This document shows, piece by piece, positions 1-7,308 of a DNA stretch of 7,444 nt. The translations under genes were made by a program, and so were the position numbers. The notes beneath the pieces are model-generated. The model saw only the letters and a program-made list of their open reading frames with translations, was not told where the DNA came from and did no database searches. The stretch covers positions 1 to 7,444 of the forward strand of contig JALSIK010000428.1 in NCBI GenBank assembly GCA_026990045.1, in the 5' to 3' direction. Every line of letters begins with the position of its first letter. The stretch's first letter is position 1. This stretch comes from Chromatiales bacterium. Lineage in GTDB: Bacteria; Pseudomonadota; Gammaproteobacteria; CAMYNG01.

Positions 1-372
1 CAGCAGGCCGGCGTTGAGATCCGAGATCACCACCCCGTCGGCGAAGGGGATCACCGCCCAGGCCGCCAGCGCGGTGCCGATGGAGATCACGGGGCTGATG
101 ATGAACAGGAACTTGTTGGCCCCGGACGGGATGATGATCTCCTTGAACATGAGCTTGAGCGCATCGGCGATGGGCTGGAGCCAGCCGCGCGGGCCCACCC
201 GGTTGGGCCCGATGCGCACCTGCATGTAGGAGATCACCTTGCGCTCGGCGTAGGTGAGGTAGGCCACGCACACCATGAGCGGCGCCACCAGCAGCACGAT
301 CTGGCCCAGGATCTGCACCGCCCGCGGCAGGGCGCCGTAGAACTCCAGGAAGGCCTGCAGTGCTTCCGCCAT
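1..372 (-). CDS. nuoH: NADH-quinone oxidoreductase subunit H (partial, N-terminal 124 residues)
   Basis: Membrane subunit of complex I (ND1 homologue) that sits at the junction of the peripheral and membrane arms and helps form the quinone-binding chamber. Only the first 124 codons are in the window, against a usual family length of roughly 325-350, so the gene is cut by the window edge and not broken. Residues about 18-41 form a first hydrophobic helix. They are followed by the family's most conserved cytoplasmic stretch: AERKV (42-46), MQVRIGPNRVGP (50-61), then LQPIAD and KLMFKE up to residue 78. A second hydrophobic segment covers about 87-110. The ATG at 372-370 overlaps the nuoG stop codon by one base (TGATG). 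An in-frame GTG lies immediately before it (375-373) and could be used instead, because the GAAGGAGG ribosome site at 386-393 is 13 nt from the ATG but 10 nt from the GTG. Identity is very secure; the exact start is slightly uncertain. Confidence 0.97.
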   Translation of the reverse strand, partial: MAEALQAFLEFYGALPRAVQILGQIVLLVAPLMVCVAYLTYAERKVISYMQVRIGPNRVGPRGWLQPIADALKLMFKEIIIPSGANKFLFIISPVISIGTALAAWAVIPFADGVVISDLNAGLL

Positions 373-2738
373 CACGACGCCACCGCCTCCTTCACCGCGC
401 TCACCTCCACCGGCCCCCAGGCCGGACCCAGGCGCGCGGCCTCGGGCGTGGCCGCGGCCACCAGCACGCAGCGGTCGGGCACCGCCGCATCCACCCGCGC
501 CTCCATCACCACCTCGCCGCCCGCCTGGCGCACGGCCACCCGGCCGCCGTCGGTCACGCCCAGGGCGGCGGCGACCGCCTCGCCCAGCCAGGCGATGCCG
601 GTGCCGGCGTCCGGCGTGCCCTGCAGGGGCGCGGCGCGCCGCACCAGGGGATCGACGTGGTAGAGGGGCAGGTAGCCGATGCGCTGCAGGTCCCCGCCCG
701 GCGCCGACCACTCCGGCATGGCCCAGGCACCGGCGGCCTTGACCTCCACCTCGCCGGCGAAGGCCCGGGCCGCCTCGCGCACCTCGTCCACCTGCATGTA
801 GTCGAAGCCCTCCAGGTTGAGGAAGTTGCCCAGCACGCGCAGCACCTTCCACGCCGGGCGCGCCTCGCCGGGGGCCTCGGCGGCCGCGGTGAAGCCCTGC
901 CAGTCGTTCTGGACGTTGACGAAGGTGCCCTCGTTCTCGGCGAAGGCCGCCACCGGCAGCAGCACGTCGGCCCACTGTTTCATCTCGCCGGTGGCGAAGG
1001 CGGTGAGCGCCACCACGAAGTCGGCCGCGCCCAGCATGCGCCGGGCCGCGGCCGGGTCGGCGCAGTCGTACTCGGGCTCCACCCCCAGCAGCAGCACGCC
1101 GCGCAGGCCCTCGCGGATCATGTCGCCGGCGTGGCGCCCGGCGGGCTCCGCCGCCCGCGGCAGGACCCCGGCCAGGGCCAGGCCCACGGCGTTGGCCCCC
1201 GCCGGCAGGTAGCCGAAGCCGGCCCCGGCCAGGTGCGCCACCAGGTTGGCCAGCTCGCGCAGGGCGGAGAACTCCGCCTGCCCCGCGGCCTGGGTGCCCA
1301 CGATGACGTGGGCCCGCTGCGCCGCGTGCAGGTGGCGCGCCACCGCCAGGTGGCGGTCGTGGACGGCCACGTTCTCCAGCCGCGGCCCCAGGCCCTCGGG
1401 CGGCTGCGTGCCCTCGATCTCCAGCAGGGCCTTGGCCACCGCCGCCAGCTCGTCCACCATGGCCGCGGGCGCCGCCACCAGGTGCTCGGCCACGGGGAAG
1501 TTGAACTCGAACTCCGCCGGGTTGAGGAACATGACCCGGGCCCCGCGTAACGCCGCCCGGCGCAGGCGCAGGCCCGCCAGCGGCTGGTCCTTGCGCACGT
1601 GGGACCCCACCAGCAGCACCGCGTCCATGTGTTCCAGGTCGGCGATGGCGCAGCCGAGCCACGGCGCGCGCGGTTCCAGTTCTTCCCGGGCGAAGTCCTG
1701 CCGGCGCAGGCGGAAGTCCACGTTGCCCGAGCCCAGGCCGCGCAGCAGGCGCTGCACGAGATACCCCTCCTCCACCGTGGCCGAGGGCGAGACCAGGGCG
1801 CCCAGCCCGCCGGCGCCGGCGGCGGCGCGCACCCGGCGCAGGCCCTCGGCGGCGTACTCCAGCGCGGTCTGCCATTCCACCTCGCGCCAGGCGTCGCCCT
1901 GGCGGATGAGGGGCCGCCGCAGCCGCTCGCCGTGGTCCAGCGCGGTGTAGCTGAAGCGGTCGCGGTCCGACAGCCAGCACTCGTTGACGGCCTCGTTGTC
2001 CCGCGGCAGCACCCGCATCACCCGGCCGCGCCGGGTCTGCACCTCCAGGTTGGAGCCGAGGCAGTCGTGGGGCGAGACCCCGGGATGGGAGGCGTTCTCC
2101 CACGGGCGCCCGGTGTAGCGGTAGGGCTTGGAGGTGAGCGCCCCCACCGGGCACAGGTCGATGACGTTGCCCGACAACTCCGAGCTCACCACCTTCTCCA
2201 CGTAGGTGCCGATGGTGGTGTGCTCGCCGCGGCCGGTGGCGCCCAGCTCCGGCACCCCCGCGATCTCGCGCCCGAAGCGCACGCAGCGGGTGCAGTGGAT
2301 GCAGCGGGTCATGTCGGTGGCGATGAGCGGGCCCAGGTTCTTGTCCGGCACCACGCGCTTGGGCTCGCGGTAGCGCGACTCCGACTCGCCGAAGCCCATG
2401 GCGATGTCCTGCAGGTCGCACTCGCCGCCCTGGTCGCAGATGGGGCAGTCCAGCGGGTGGTTGATGAGCAGGAACTCCATGGTGGCGCGCTGCGCCTCCA
2501 GGGCCTTGGCCGAGCGGGTGAACACCCGCATGCCCTCGGTCACCGGGGTGGCGCAGGCGGGCAACGGCTTGGGCGCCTTCTCCACCTCCACCAGGCACAT
2601 GCGGCAGTTGGCAGCGACGGACAGCTTGCGGTGGTAGCAGAAGCGCGGGATCACGATGCCGGCCTCGTCGGCGGCCTCGATGACCATGCTGCCCTCGCGG
2701 GCCTGGATCTTGATGCCGTTGATCTCGATGTTGACCAT
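372..2738 (-). CDS. nuoG: NADH-quinone oxidoreductase subunit G (iron-sulfur, 75 kDa homologue)
   Basis: Largest peripheral-arm subunit of complex I, carrying electrons from NuoF/NuoE towards NuoI and NuoB; 788 residues. The N-terminal ferredoxin-like domain holds C34, C45, C48 and C62 (2Fe-2S, N1b). H94, C98, C101 and C107 in NHPLDCPICDQGGEC form the His-Cys3 site of N5. C146, C149, C152 and the distant C196 (DLCPVGAL) ligate N4. Residues about 215-670 resemble the molybdopterin oxidoreductase fold, including ADVLLP (590-595) and ENEGTFVN (601-608), but no cofactor is expected in this family. About 690-788 form the C-terminal beta domain. The four-Cys motif of the additional N7 cluster, known from E. 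coli and Thermus, is absent; only C226 and C254 remain in that region. The ATG at 2738 lies 5 nt after the nuoF stop and gives a normal N terminus (MVNIEING). The same frame stays open upstream through nuoF, but that stretch is not coding. The upstream ribosome site is weak (GGTGGG, 12 nt away), which fits coupling to nuoF translation. Confidence 0.97.
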   Translation of the reverse strand: MVNIEINGIKIQAREGSMVIEAADEAGIVIPRFCYHRKLSVAANCRMCLVEVEKAPKPLPACATPVTEGMRVFTRSAKALEAQRATMEFLLINHPLDCPICDQGGECDLQDIAMGFGESESRYREPKRVVPDKNLGPLIATDMTRCIHCTRCVRFGREIAGVPELGATGRGEHTTIGTYVEKVVSSELSGNVIDLCPVGALTSKPYRYTGRPWENASHPGVSPHDCLGSNLEVQTRRGRVMRVLPRDNEAVNECWLSDRDRFSYTALDHGERLRRPLIRQGDAWREVEWQTALEYAAEGLRRVRAAAGAGGLGALVSPSATVEEGYLVQRLLRGLGSGNVDFRLRRQDFAREELEPRAPWLGCAIADLEHMDAVLLVGSHVRKDQPLAGLRLRRAALRGARVMFLNPAEFEFNFPVAEHLVAAPAAMVDELAAVAKALLEIEGTQPPEGLGPRLENVAVHDRHLAVARHLHAAQRAHVIVGTQAAGQAEFSALRELANLVAHLAGAGFGYLPAGANAVGLALAGVLPRAAEPAGRHAGDMIREGLRGVLLLGVEPEYDCADPAAARRMLGAADFVVALTAFATGEMKQWADVLLPVAAFAENEGTFVNVQNDWQGFTAAAEAPGEARPAWKVLRVLGNFLNLEGFDYMQVDEVREAARAFAGEVEVKAAGAWAMPEWSAPGGDLQRIGYLPLYHVDPLVRRAAPLQGTPDAGTGIAWLGEAVAAALGVTDGGRVAVRQAGGEVVMEARVDAAVPDRCVLVAAATPEAARLGPAWGPVEVSAVKEAVAS
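386..393 (-). promoter_or_regulatory. Ribosome binding site of nuoH inside nuoG
   Basis: GAAGGAGG overlaps the KEA codons at the end of nuoG. The spacing is 13 nt to the ATG at 372 and 10 nt to the adjacent in-frame GTG at 375, so either could be the real initiator. Confidence 0.6.
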
Positions 2739-2743
2739 GACCG

Positions 2744-4015
2744 TCAGCCGCCCACCATGCAGCGCTTGTGCTCGACGTGGTACTCGAACTCCTCGCGGAA
2801 ATGGCGCACGAAGCTCTGCACCGGCCAGGCCGAGGCGTCGCCCAGGCCGCAGATGGTGCGCCCCTCGATGCGGTCGGCCACCGCCACCAGCTTGTCCAGG
2901 TCCTCGGGCGTGCCCTCGCCGTGCTCGATGCGGTGCACCATGCGCGCCAGCCAGCCGGTGCCCTCGCGGCAGGGCGTGCACTGGCCGCAGGACTCCTCGT
3001 AGTAGAAGTGGGAGATGCGGGCCAGGGCCTTGACCATGCAGGTGGTCTCGTCCATGACGATGACCGAGCCCGCGCCCAGCATGGAGCCGGCCTTGGACAG
3101 CGAGTCGTAGTCCATGTCCAGCTCCATCATCACCTCGCCCGGCACCACCGGGGTGGAGGACCCGCCCGGGATCACCGCCTTGAGCTTGTGCCCGTCGCGC
3201 ACGCCGCCGGCCATCTCCAGCAGCTTCGCGAACGGCGTGCCCAGGGGCACCTCGAAGTTGCCCGGCCGGTTGACGTGGCCGGAGACGCAGAACAGCTTGA
3301 CCCCGCCGTTGTTGGGCTTGCCCAGGTCCAGGAACCACTGCCCGCCCTTCTCCAGGATCACCGGCACCGAGGCCAGGGTCTCGGTGTTGTTGATGGTGGT
3401 GGGACGGCCGAACAGGCCGTAGTTGGCCGGGAACGGCGGCTTGAACCGAGGCTGGCCCTTCTTGCCCTCGATGGACTCCAGCAGCGCGGTCTCCTCCCCG
3501 CAGATGTAGGCCCCGGCCCCCAGGTGGGTATGGAGATCGAAGTCCACCCCGCTGTCGAGGATGTTCCTGCCCAGGAGGCCGGCGGCGTAGGCCTCCTCCA
3601 GCGCCGCCTCGAAGCGCTCGTAGGGTTCCCAGAACTCGCCGCGGATGTAGTTGTAGCCCACGGTGGCGCCGATGGTGTAGCCGGCGATGGCCATGCCCTC
3701 GATGAGCTGGTGGGGGTTGAAGCGCAGGATGTCGCGGTCCTTGCAGGTCCCCGGCTCGCCCTCGTCGGAGTTGCAGACGATGTACTTCTGGCCCGGGGCA
3801 TTGCGCGGCATGAAGCTCCACTTGAGCCCGGTGGGGAAACCGGCCCCGCCGCGCCCGCGCAGGACCGAGGTCTTGAGTTCCTCGATGATCCGCTCCGGCG
3901 GCGTCTTCTCGGCGAGGATCCGCTTCCACACCTGGTAGCCGCCGACGCTGAGGTAGGCGTCCAGCGTCCACGGCTTGTCCAGGTGCAGGGTGCGGAAGCA
4001 GACTTCGTTGGCCAT
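2744..4015 (-). CDS. nuoF: NADH-quinone oxidoreductase subunit F (NADH- and FMN-binding, 51 kDa homologue)
   Basis: Entry site for electrons into complex I: it oxidises NADH at FMN and passes electrons to 4Fe-4S cluster N3. The protein is 423 residues, normal for the family. The glycine-rich GRGGAGFPTGLKW is at residues 54-66 and CNSDEGEPGTCKDR at 81-94; both are parts of the FMN/NADH site. GAGAYICGEETALLESIEG at 166-184 is the family signature. Cluster N3 ligands are C343, C346 and C349 in ESCGQCTPCREG, plus C389 in RTICGLGD. The C-terminal helical domain ends with a short VEHKRCMVGG tail. The ATG at 4015 is 13 nt after the nuoE stop. A GAGGG ribosome site (4026-4030) overlaps that stop codon with 10-nt spacing, which suits reinitiation by ribosomes finishing nuoE. 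It is followed after 5 nt by nuoG. No residue expected for FMN or N3 is missing. Confidence 0.98.
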   Translation of the reverse strand: MANEVCFRTLHLDKPWTLDAYLSVGGYQVWKRILAEKTPPERIIEELKTSVLRGRGGAGFPTGLKWSFMPRNAPGQKYIVCNSDEGEPGTCKDRDILRFNPHQLIEGMAIAGYTIGATVGYNYIRGEFWEPYERFEAALEEAYAAGLLGRNILDSGVDFDLHTHLGAGAYICGEETALLESIEGKKGQPRFKPPFPANYGLFGRPTTINNTETLASVPVILEKGGQWFLDLGKPNNGGVKLFCVSGHVNRPGNFEVPLGTPFAKLLEMAGGVRDGHKLKAVIPGGSSTPVVPGEVMMELDMDYDSLSKAGSMLGAGSVIVMDETTCMVKALARISHFYYEESCGQCTPCREGTGWLARMVHRIEHGEGTPEDLDKLVAVADRIEGRTICGLGDASAWPVQSFVRHFREEFEYHVEHKRCMVGG

Positions 4016-4025
4016 GGTGCGCGCG

Positions 4026-4031
4026 CCCTCA
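4026..4031 (-). promoter_or_regulatory. Ribosome binding site of nuoF over the nuoE stop
   Basis: TGAGGG combines the nuoE stop codon with a GAGGG Shine-Dalgarno match 10 nt before the nuoF ATG, an arrangement suited to reinitiation. Confidence 0.5.
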
Positions 4032-4541
4032 GTCCAGTGCGTCCAGGATCTCGTCGATCCGTTCCGGCGTCAGGTTGCCGTAGTAGGTGTTGCCGATCTG
4101 GAACATGGGCGCCTCCACGCAGGCCCCCAGGCACTCCACCTCCTTGAGGGTGAAGCGGCCGTCGGGCGTGGTCTCGCCGAGGCGGATGCCCAGCCGCTTC
4201 TCCAGATGCGCCACCACCTCCTCCGAGCCGCACAGCATGCAGGAGATGTTGGTGCAGACGCAGATCTTGTGCCGCCCCACCGGCTGCAGCTCGTACATGG
4301 AATAGAAGGTGGCGACCTCGTACACCTCGATGGGCGGCATCTCCAGGTACTCGGCCACCGCGTCCATGAGATCGGTGGTGAGCCAGCCGCCGTTCTGGTC
4401 CTGCACGATGCGCAGCGCCGCCATCACCGCGGCCTGGCGCCGGTCAGCCGGGTACTTGGCGATCCAGCGGTCGATCTCCTGGCGCGAGGCCTCCTCGATG
4501 AGGTGCAGCTTGCTCTCGCCGCGGTGCCGGTGCAGCATCAT
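4029..4541 (-). CDS. nuoE: NADH-quinone oxidoreductase subunit E (2Fe-2S, 24 kDa homologue)
   Basis: Thioredoxin-like 2Fe-2S subunit of the NADH dehydrogenase module, carrying the off-path cluster N1a next to the FMN of NuoF. It is 170 residues, against 166 for E. coli NuoE. The N-terminal helical half includes QNGGWLT (49-55) and VYEVATFYSMY (73-83), both typical of the family. The ligands are C96 and C101 (CTNISC) and C137 and C141 (CLGAC), the expected Cx4C and Cx3C pairs. C94 and C104 are additional nearby cysteines that are probably not ligands. Two ATG codons stand in tandem at 4541 and 4538. The first overlaps the nuoD stop as ATGA and has GGGGAG 8 nt upstream, so I chose it; the second would shorten the protein by one residue. 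The same frame reads open far into nuoD, but the family N terminus and the ribosome site both argue for a start here. Confidence 0.96.
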   Translation of the reverse strand: MMLHRHRGESKLHLIEEASRQEIDRWIAKYPADRRQAAVMAALRIVQDQNGGWLTTDLMDAVAEYLEMPPIEVYEVATFYSMYELQPVGRHKICVCTNISCMLCGSEEVVAHLEKRLGIRLGETTPDGRFTLKEVECLGACVEAPMFQIGNTYYGNLTPERIDEILDALD

Positions 4542-5791
4542 CGGTCGATCTCCCCGAACACGATGTCCATGGTGCCGATGATGGCCACCACGTCGGCCAG
4601 CATGTGGCCGCTGGCCATCTCGTCCATGGCCGAGAGGTGGGCGAACCCCGGGGCCCGGATCTTCAGCCGGTAGGGCTTGTTGGCACCGTCCGAGACCAGG
4701 TACACGCCGAACTCCCCCTTGGGATGCTCCACCGCGGTATAGACCTCGCCCTCCGGCAGCACGTAGCCCTCGGAGAACAGCTTGAAGTGATGGATGAGGG
4801 CCTCCATGTCGCCCTTCATCTCCTCCCGCGGCGGCGGCGCCAGCTTGTGATCGTGCAGCATCACCGGGCCGGGATTGTTGCGCAGCCAGTCCACGCACTG
4901 GCGGATGATGCGGTTGGACTGGCGCAGCTCCTCCACCCGCACCAGGTAGCGGTCGTAGCAGTCGCCGTTGGTCCCCACCGGGATGTCGAACTCCAGCCGG
5001 TCGTAGACCTCGTAGGGCTGCTTCTTGCGCAGGTCCCAGGCGATGCCGGAGCCGCGCAGCATGGGGCCGGTGAAACCGAGCTGCAGGGCCCGCTCCGGCG
5101 GCACCACGCCGATGCCCACGGTGCGCTGCTTCCAGATCCGGTTGTCGGTGAGCAGGGTCTCGTACTCGTCCACGTAACCGGGGAAGCGCTCGGTGAAGTC
5201 CTCGATGAAGTCCAGCAGGCTGCCCTGGCGGTTGCGGTTGAGCCGCGCCACCTCGGCCGCCGAGCGCCACCTGGATGGCTGGTACTGGGGCATGCGGTCC
5301 GGCAGGTCGCGGTAGACCCCGCCCGGCCGGTAGTAGGCGGCGTGCATGCGCGCCCCCGACACCGCCTCGTACATGTCCATGAGGTCCTCGCGCTCGCGGA
5401 AGCAGTACAGGAACACGGTCATGGCGCCGATGTCCAGCGCGTGGGTCCCCAGCCACATGAGGTGATTGAGGATGCGGGTGATCTCGTCGAACATCACCCG
5501 GATGTACTGCGCCCGCAGCGGCGGCGTGACGCCCAGCAGCTTTTCCAGCGCCAGCACGTAGCCGTGCTCGTTGCACATCATGGACACGTAGTCGAGGCGG
5601 TCCATGTAGGGGATGCTCTGGTTGTAGGGCTTGCTCTCGGCCAGCTTCTCGGTGGCCCGGTGCAGCAGGCCGATGTGCGGGTCCGCGCGCTGCACCACCT
5701 CGCCGTCCATCTCCAGCACCAGCCGCAGCACGCCGTGGGCCGCGGGGTGCTGGGGGCCGAAGTTGATGGTGTAGTTGCGGATCTCAGGCAT
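4538..5791 (-). CDS. nuoD: NADH-quinone oxidoreductase subunit D (49 kDa homologue)
   Basis: Core subunit of the connecting module, related to the large subunit of NiFe hydrogenases. With NuoB it forms the quinone-reduction site; 417 residues, a normal length for an unfused NuoD. The N terminus carries NFGPQHPAAHG (10-20). The PROSITE-type 49 kDa signature HRATEKLAESK lies at 44-54. By spacing and context, H19 and Y68 (in RLDYVS) correspond to the quinone-head-group His and Tyr known from bacterial and mitochondrial complex I; they are 49 residues apart, as in bovine 49 kDa (His59/Tyr108). The C terminus contains KIRAPGFAHL followed by VVAIIGTMDIVFGEIDR, the characteristic family ending. Hydrogenase nickel-binding cysteines are absent, as expected. 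The ATG at 5791 overlaps the end of nuoC by 8 nt and is preceded by the strongest ribosome site in the window. E. coli has nuoC and nuoD fused; here they are separate genes in different frames. Confidence 0.98.
   Translation of the reverse strand: MPEIRNYTINFGPQHPAAHGVLRLVLEMDGEVVQRADPHIGLLHRATEKLAESKPYNQSIPYMDRLDYVSMMCNEHGYVLALEKLLGVTPPLRAQYIRVMFDEITRILNHLMWLGTHALDIGAMTVFLYCFREREDLMDMYEAVSGARMHAAYYRPGGVYRDLPDRMPQYQPSRWRSAAEVARLNRNRQGSLLDFIEDFTERFPGYVDEYETLLTDNRIWKQRTVGIGVVPPERALQLGFTGPMLRGSGIAWDLRKKQPYEVYDRLEFDIPVGTNGDCYDRYLVRVEELRQSNRIIRQCVDWLRNNPGPVMLHDHKLAPPPREEMKGDMEALIHHFKLFSEGYVLPEGEVYTAVEHPKGEFGVYLVSDGANKPYRLKIRAPGFAHLSAMDEMASGHMLADVVAIIGTMDIVFGEIDR
4550..4555 (-). promoter_or_regulatory. 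Ribosome binding site of nuoE inside nuoD
   Basis: GGGGAG in the last codons of nuoD is 8 nt from the first of two tandem ATG codons. It favours the first (4541), which overlaps the nuoD stop as ATGA. Confidence 0.6.
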
Positions 5792-6407
5792 CGCCGGCCT
5801 CCTCCTCCAGCCGCCGGCCCGCGTAGCGGTGATCGTGGCGGATGACCCGGGGCTGGTTGACGCGCGGCTCGATGCTCACCGGCTCGTAGACCACCCGCTG
5901 GCGATCCGGGTCGTAGCGCATCTCCACGTTGCCGATGAGCGGGAAGTCCTTGCGGAAGGGATGGCCGATGAAACCGTAGTCGGTGAGGATGCGGCGCAGG
6001 TCGGGGTGCCCCTCGAACACGATGCCGAACAGGTCGAAGGCCTCGCGCTCGTACCAGTTGGCCGAGGCCCACACCGGCACCACCGAATCGATCATGGGCG
6101 GATCGCCCTCGGCGAAGGCGCGCAGGCGCAGGCGGTGGTTGTGCTCCACCGACAGCAGGTGATAGACCACGGCGAAGCGCGGGCCGTCCCAGCGCCCGTC
6201 GCCGTACTCCAGGTAGTCCACCCCGCACAGGTCCACGAGCTGGGCGAAGGCGAACTCCGGCTCGTCGCGCAGCGCCTGGCACACCGGCAGCAGCCGCGGG
6301 GCCGGCACCTCGACGGTGAGCTCGTCGCCCACCGCCTCGCAGCGAGCGAGCTGGTCGCCGAAGCGCTCGCGCAGGCGCTGGGCAAGGTTGTCGTAGTACC
6401 GGGACAT
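5784..6407 (-). CDS. nuoC: NADH-quinone oxidoreductase subunit C (30 kDa homologue)
   Basis: Peripheral-arm structural subunit without cofactors that packs against NuoD and NuoB; 207 residues, a usual size for the unfused form. The family signature is at residues 120-139: EREAFDLFGI, then FEGHPDLRR. It is followed by ILTDYGFIGHPFRKDFPL (140-157), the best conserved part of the 30 kDa family. The C-terminal part (EMRYDPDRQRVVYEP, 162-176, then IEPRVNQPRVIR) matches the extension common in proteobacterial NuoC. The start is the first ATG in frame, 22 nt after the nuoB stop. The sequence before it has only a weak purine stretch (GGCGG), so translation may depend partly on nuoB. The last 8 nt are shared with nuoD, whose ribosome site lies within the final codons of this gene. 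Confidence 0.97.
   Translation of the reverse strand: MSRYYDNLAQRLRERFGDQLARCEAVGDELTVEVPAPRLLPVCQALRDEPEFAFAQLVDLCGVDYLEYGDGRWDGPRFAVVYHLLSVEHNHRLRLRAFAEGDPPMIDSVVPVWASANWYEREAFDLFGIVFEGHPDLRRILTDYGFIGHPFRKDFPLIGNVEMRYDPDRQRVVYEPVSIEPRVNQPRVIRHDHRYAGRRLEEEAGDA
5798..5808 (-). promoter_or_regulatory. Strong ribosome binding site of nuoD inside nuoC
   Basis: GGAGGAGGAGG within the last codons of nuoC (encoding the EEE run near its C terminus) lies 6 nt before the nuoD ATG. It is the closest match to the anti-Shine-Dalgarno sequence in the window, and it allows nuoD to be initiated efficiently despite the 8-nt overlap. Confidence 0.8.
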
Positions 6408-6429
6408 GGGGCCGCCGTTGTTGCTCTGG

Positions 6430-6906
6430 TTATCGGGCGATGGTGTTGGTGCGACGGATCTTGTTCTGCAGCTGTAGGATACCGTAGAGCAGGGCCTCGG
6501 CCGTGGGCGGGCAGCCGGGCACGTAGATGTCCACCGGCACCACCCGGTCGCAGCCGCGCACCACCGAGTAGGAATAGTGGTAGTAGCCGCCGCCGTTGGC
6601 GCAGGAGCCCATGGAGATCACCCAGCGCGGTTCGGCCATCTGGTCATAGACCTTGCGCAGGGCCGGTGCCATCTTGTTGACCAGGGTCCCGGCCACGATC
6701 ATCACGTCGGACTGGCGCGGGCTGGGGCGGAAAATGATGCCCAGCCGGTCCAGGTCGTAGCGGCTGGCGGCGGCGTGCATCATCTCCACCGCGCAGCAGG
6801 CCAGGCCGAAGGTCATGGGCCACAGGGAGCCGGTCCGCGCCCAGTTGATGAGCTGGTCCGCGGTGGTGGTGAAATAGCCTTGCCGCAGGGCCGCCTCTAC
6901 TCCCAT
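6430..6906 (-). CDS. nuoB: NADH-quinone oxidoreductase subunit B (PSST homologue, cluster N2)
   Basis: Subunit that binds the terminal 4Fe-4S cluster N2, the electron donor to quinone, at the NuoB/NuoD interface. The chosen start gives 158 residues, typical of proteobacterial NuoB. The N2 ligands are the tandem C37-C38 in GLACCAVEMMH, C102 in GSCANGGGYY and C132 in VPGCPPTAE. C119 is an additional cysteine. NWARTGSLWPMTFG (21-34) and RPSPRQSDVMIVAGTLVNKM (60-79) are strongly conserved family segments. Translation could in principle start at an ATG at 6927, adding MEEGGAG. I prefer the ATG at 6906 because it gives the usual MG(V/I)E N terminus and has AAGGGGG 7 nt upstream. The gene overlaps the 3' end of nuoA by 10 nt, which suggests coupled translation. 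Confidence 0.97.
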   Translation of the reverse strand: MGVEAALRQGYFTTTADQLINWARTGSLWPMTFGLACCAVEMMHAAASRYDLDRLGIIFRPSPRQSDVMIVAGTLVNKMAPALRKVYDQMAEPRWVISMGSCANGGGYYHYSYSVVRGCDRVVPVDIYVPGCPPTAEALLYGILQLQNKIRRTNTIAR

Positions 6907-7253
6907 TCCAGCGCCCCCTTCTTCCATTCATAGATGAAGCCGATGACCAGGATGCCCAGGAACAGGACCATGGCCAGGAAGCCGAACAGGCCGATGTCCT
7001 CCAGGACCACGGCCCAGGGAAACAGGAAGGCGATCTCCAGGTCGAAGATGATGAACAGGATGGCCACGAGGTAGTAGCGCACGTCGAACTTCATGCGCGA
7101 GTCCTCGAAGGCCTCGAAGCCGCACTCGTAGGGGGAGAGCTTCTCGGCGTCGGGGCGGCGGCGGCCCATGACGAAGCCGAGGCTGATCATGACCACGCCC
7201 ACACCCAGCCCCACGACGAGGAAGATCACCACCGGCAGATAGTGCTCGAGCAT
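6897..7253 (-). CDS. nuoA: NADH-quinone oxidoreductase subunit A (ND3 homologue)
   Basis: Small membrane subunit at the peripheral/membrane arm junction; 118 residues. It has three predicted transmembrane helices at about 5-29, 58-80 and 87-108. The loop between the first two contains SPYECGFEAF (40-49), whose cysteine matches the conserved ND3 loop cysteine known in mitochondria to be exposed in the deactive state. FDVRYYLVAILFIIFDLEIAF (56-76) is the family hallmark; D71 and E73 correspond to the conserved helix-2 acidic pair (Asp79/Glu81 in E. coli). The ATG at 7253 is preceded by GGGGAGGG at 10-nt spacing. This is the first gene of the operon and follows the promoter and leader directly. 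It ends in TAG, inside the nuoB reading frame. Confidence 0.97.
   Translation of the reverse strand: MLEHYLPVVIFLVVGLGVGVVMISLGFVMGRRRPDAEKLSPYECGFEAFEDSRMKFDVRYYLVAILFIIFDLEIAFLFPWAVVLEDIGLFGFLAMVLFLGILVIGFIYEWKKGALEWE
6914..6920 (-). promoter_or_regulatory. Ribosome binding site that decides the nuoB start
   Basis: AAGGGGG lies inside the last codons of nuoA, 7 nt before the ATG at 6906. It supports this start over the upstream in-frame ATG at 6927, which has no comparable site in front of it. Confidence 0.65.
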
Positions 7254-7263
7254 GGCCTGGATA

Positions 7264-7271
7264 CCCTCCCC
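7264..7271 (-). promoter_or_regulatory. Ribosome binding site of nuoA
   Basis: GGGGAGGG precedes the nuoA ATG with a 10-nt spacer. It is the only ribosome site of the operon that lies in non-coding sequence, so it sets entry of ribosomes on the transcript. Confidence 0.7.
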
Positions 7272-7308
7272 GGTAACCCCTTGGTCTTCTTGTAGTTGTT
7301 GTCGGGCG

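Noticed and set aside
372..3971. A continuous open frame of 1199 codons, which could suggest a NuoF-NuoG fusion or an N-terminal extension of NuoG
   Set aside because: The upstream 411 codons are a low-complexity Arg/Gly/Ala-rich reading of nuoF in the wrong frame. Real NuoG begins at MVNIEING, and nuoF is intact with its own stop.
4029..5576. A continuous open frame of 515 codons reaching from nuoE back into nuoD
   Set aside because: The part before 4541 is out-of-frame nuoD. NuoE homology starts at the ATG overlapping the nuoD stop, and the length then matches the family.
360..5845. Several long plus-strand open frames opposite nuoG, nuoF and nuoD (for example 360-1550, 1599-3002, 2768-4147, 4604-5845)
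   Set aside because: Their products are His/Arg/Gly/Ala/Val-rich without recognisable domains, and they lie exactly opposite well-conserved genes. High GC content removes stops in antisense frames, so these are shadows.
6906..6927. NuoB starting at the ATG at 6927 (165 residues)
   Set aside because: The extra MEEGGAG is unlike the family N terminus, and the ribosome site AAGGGGG is correctly spaced for the ATG at 6906.
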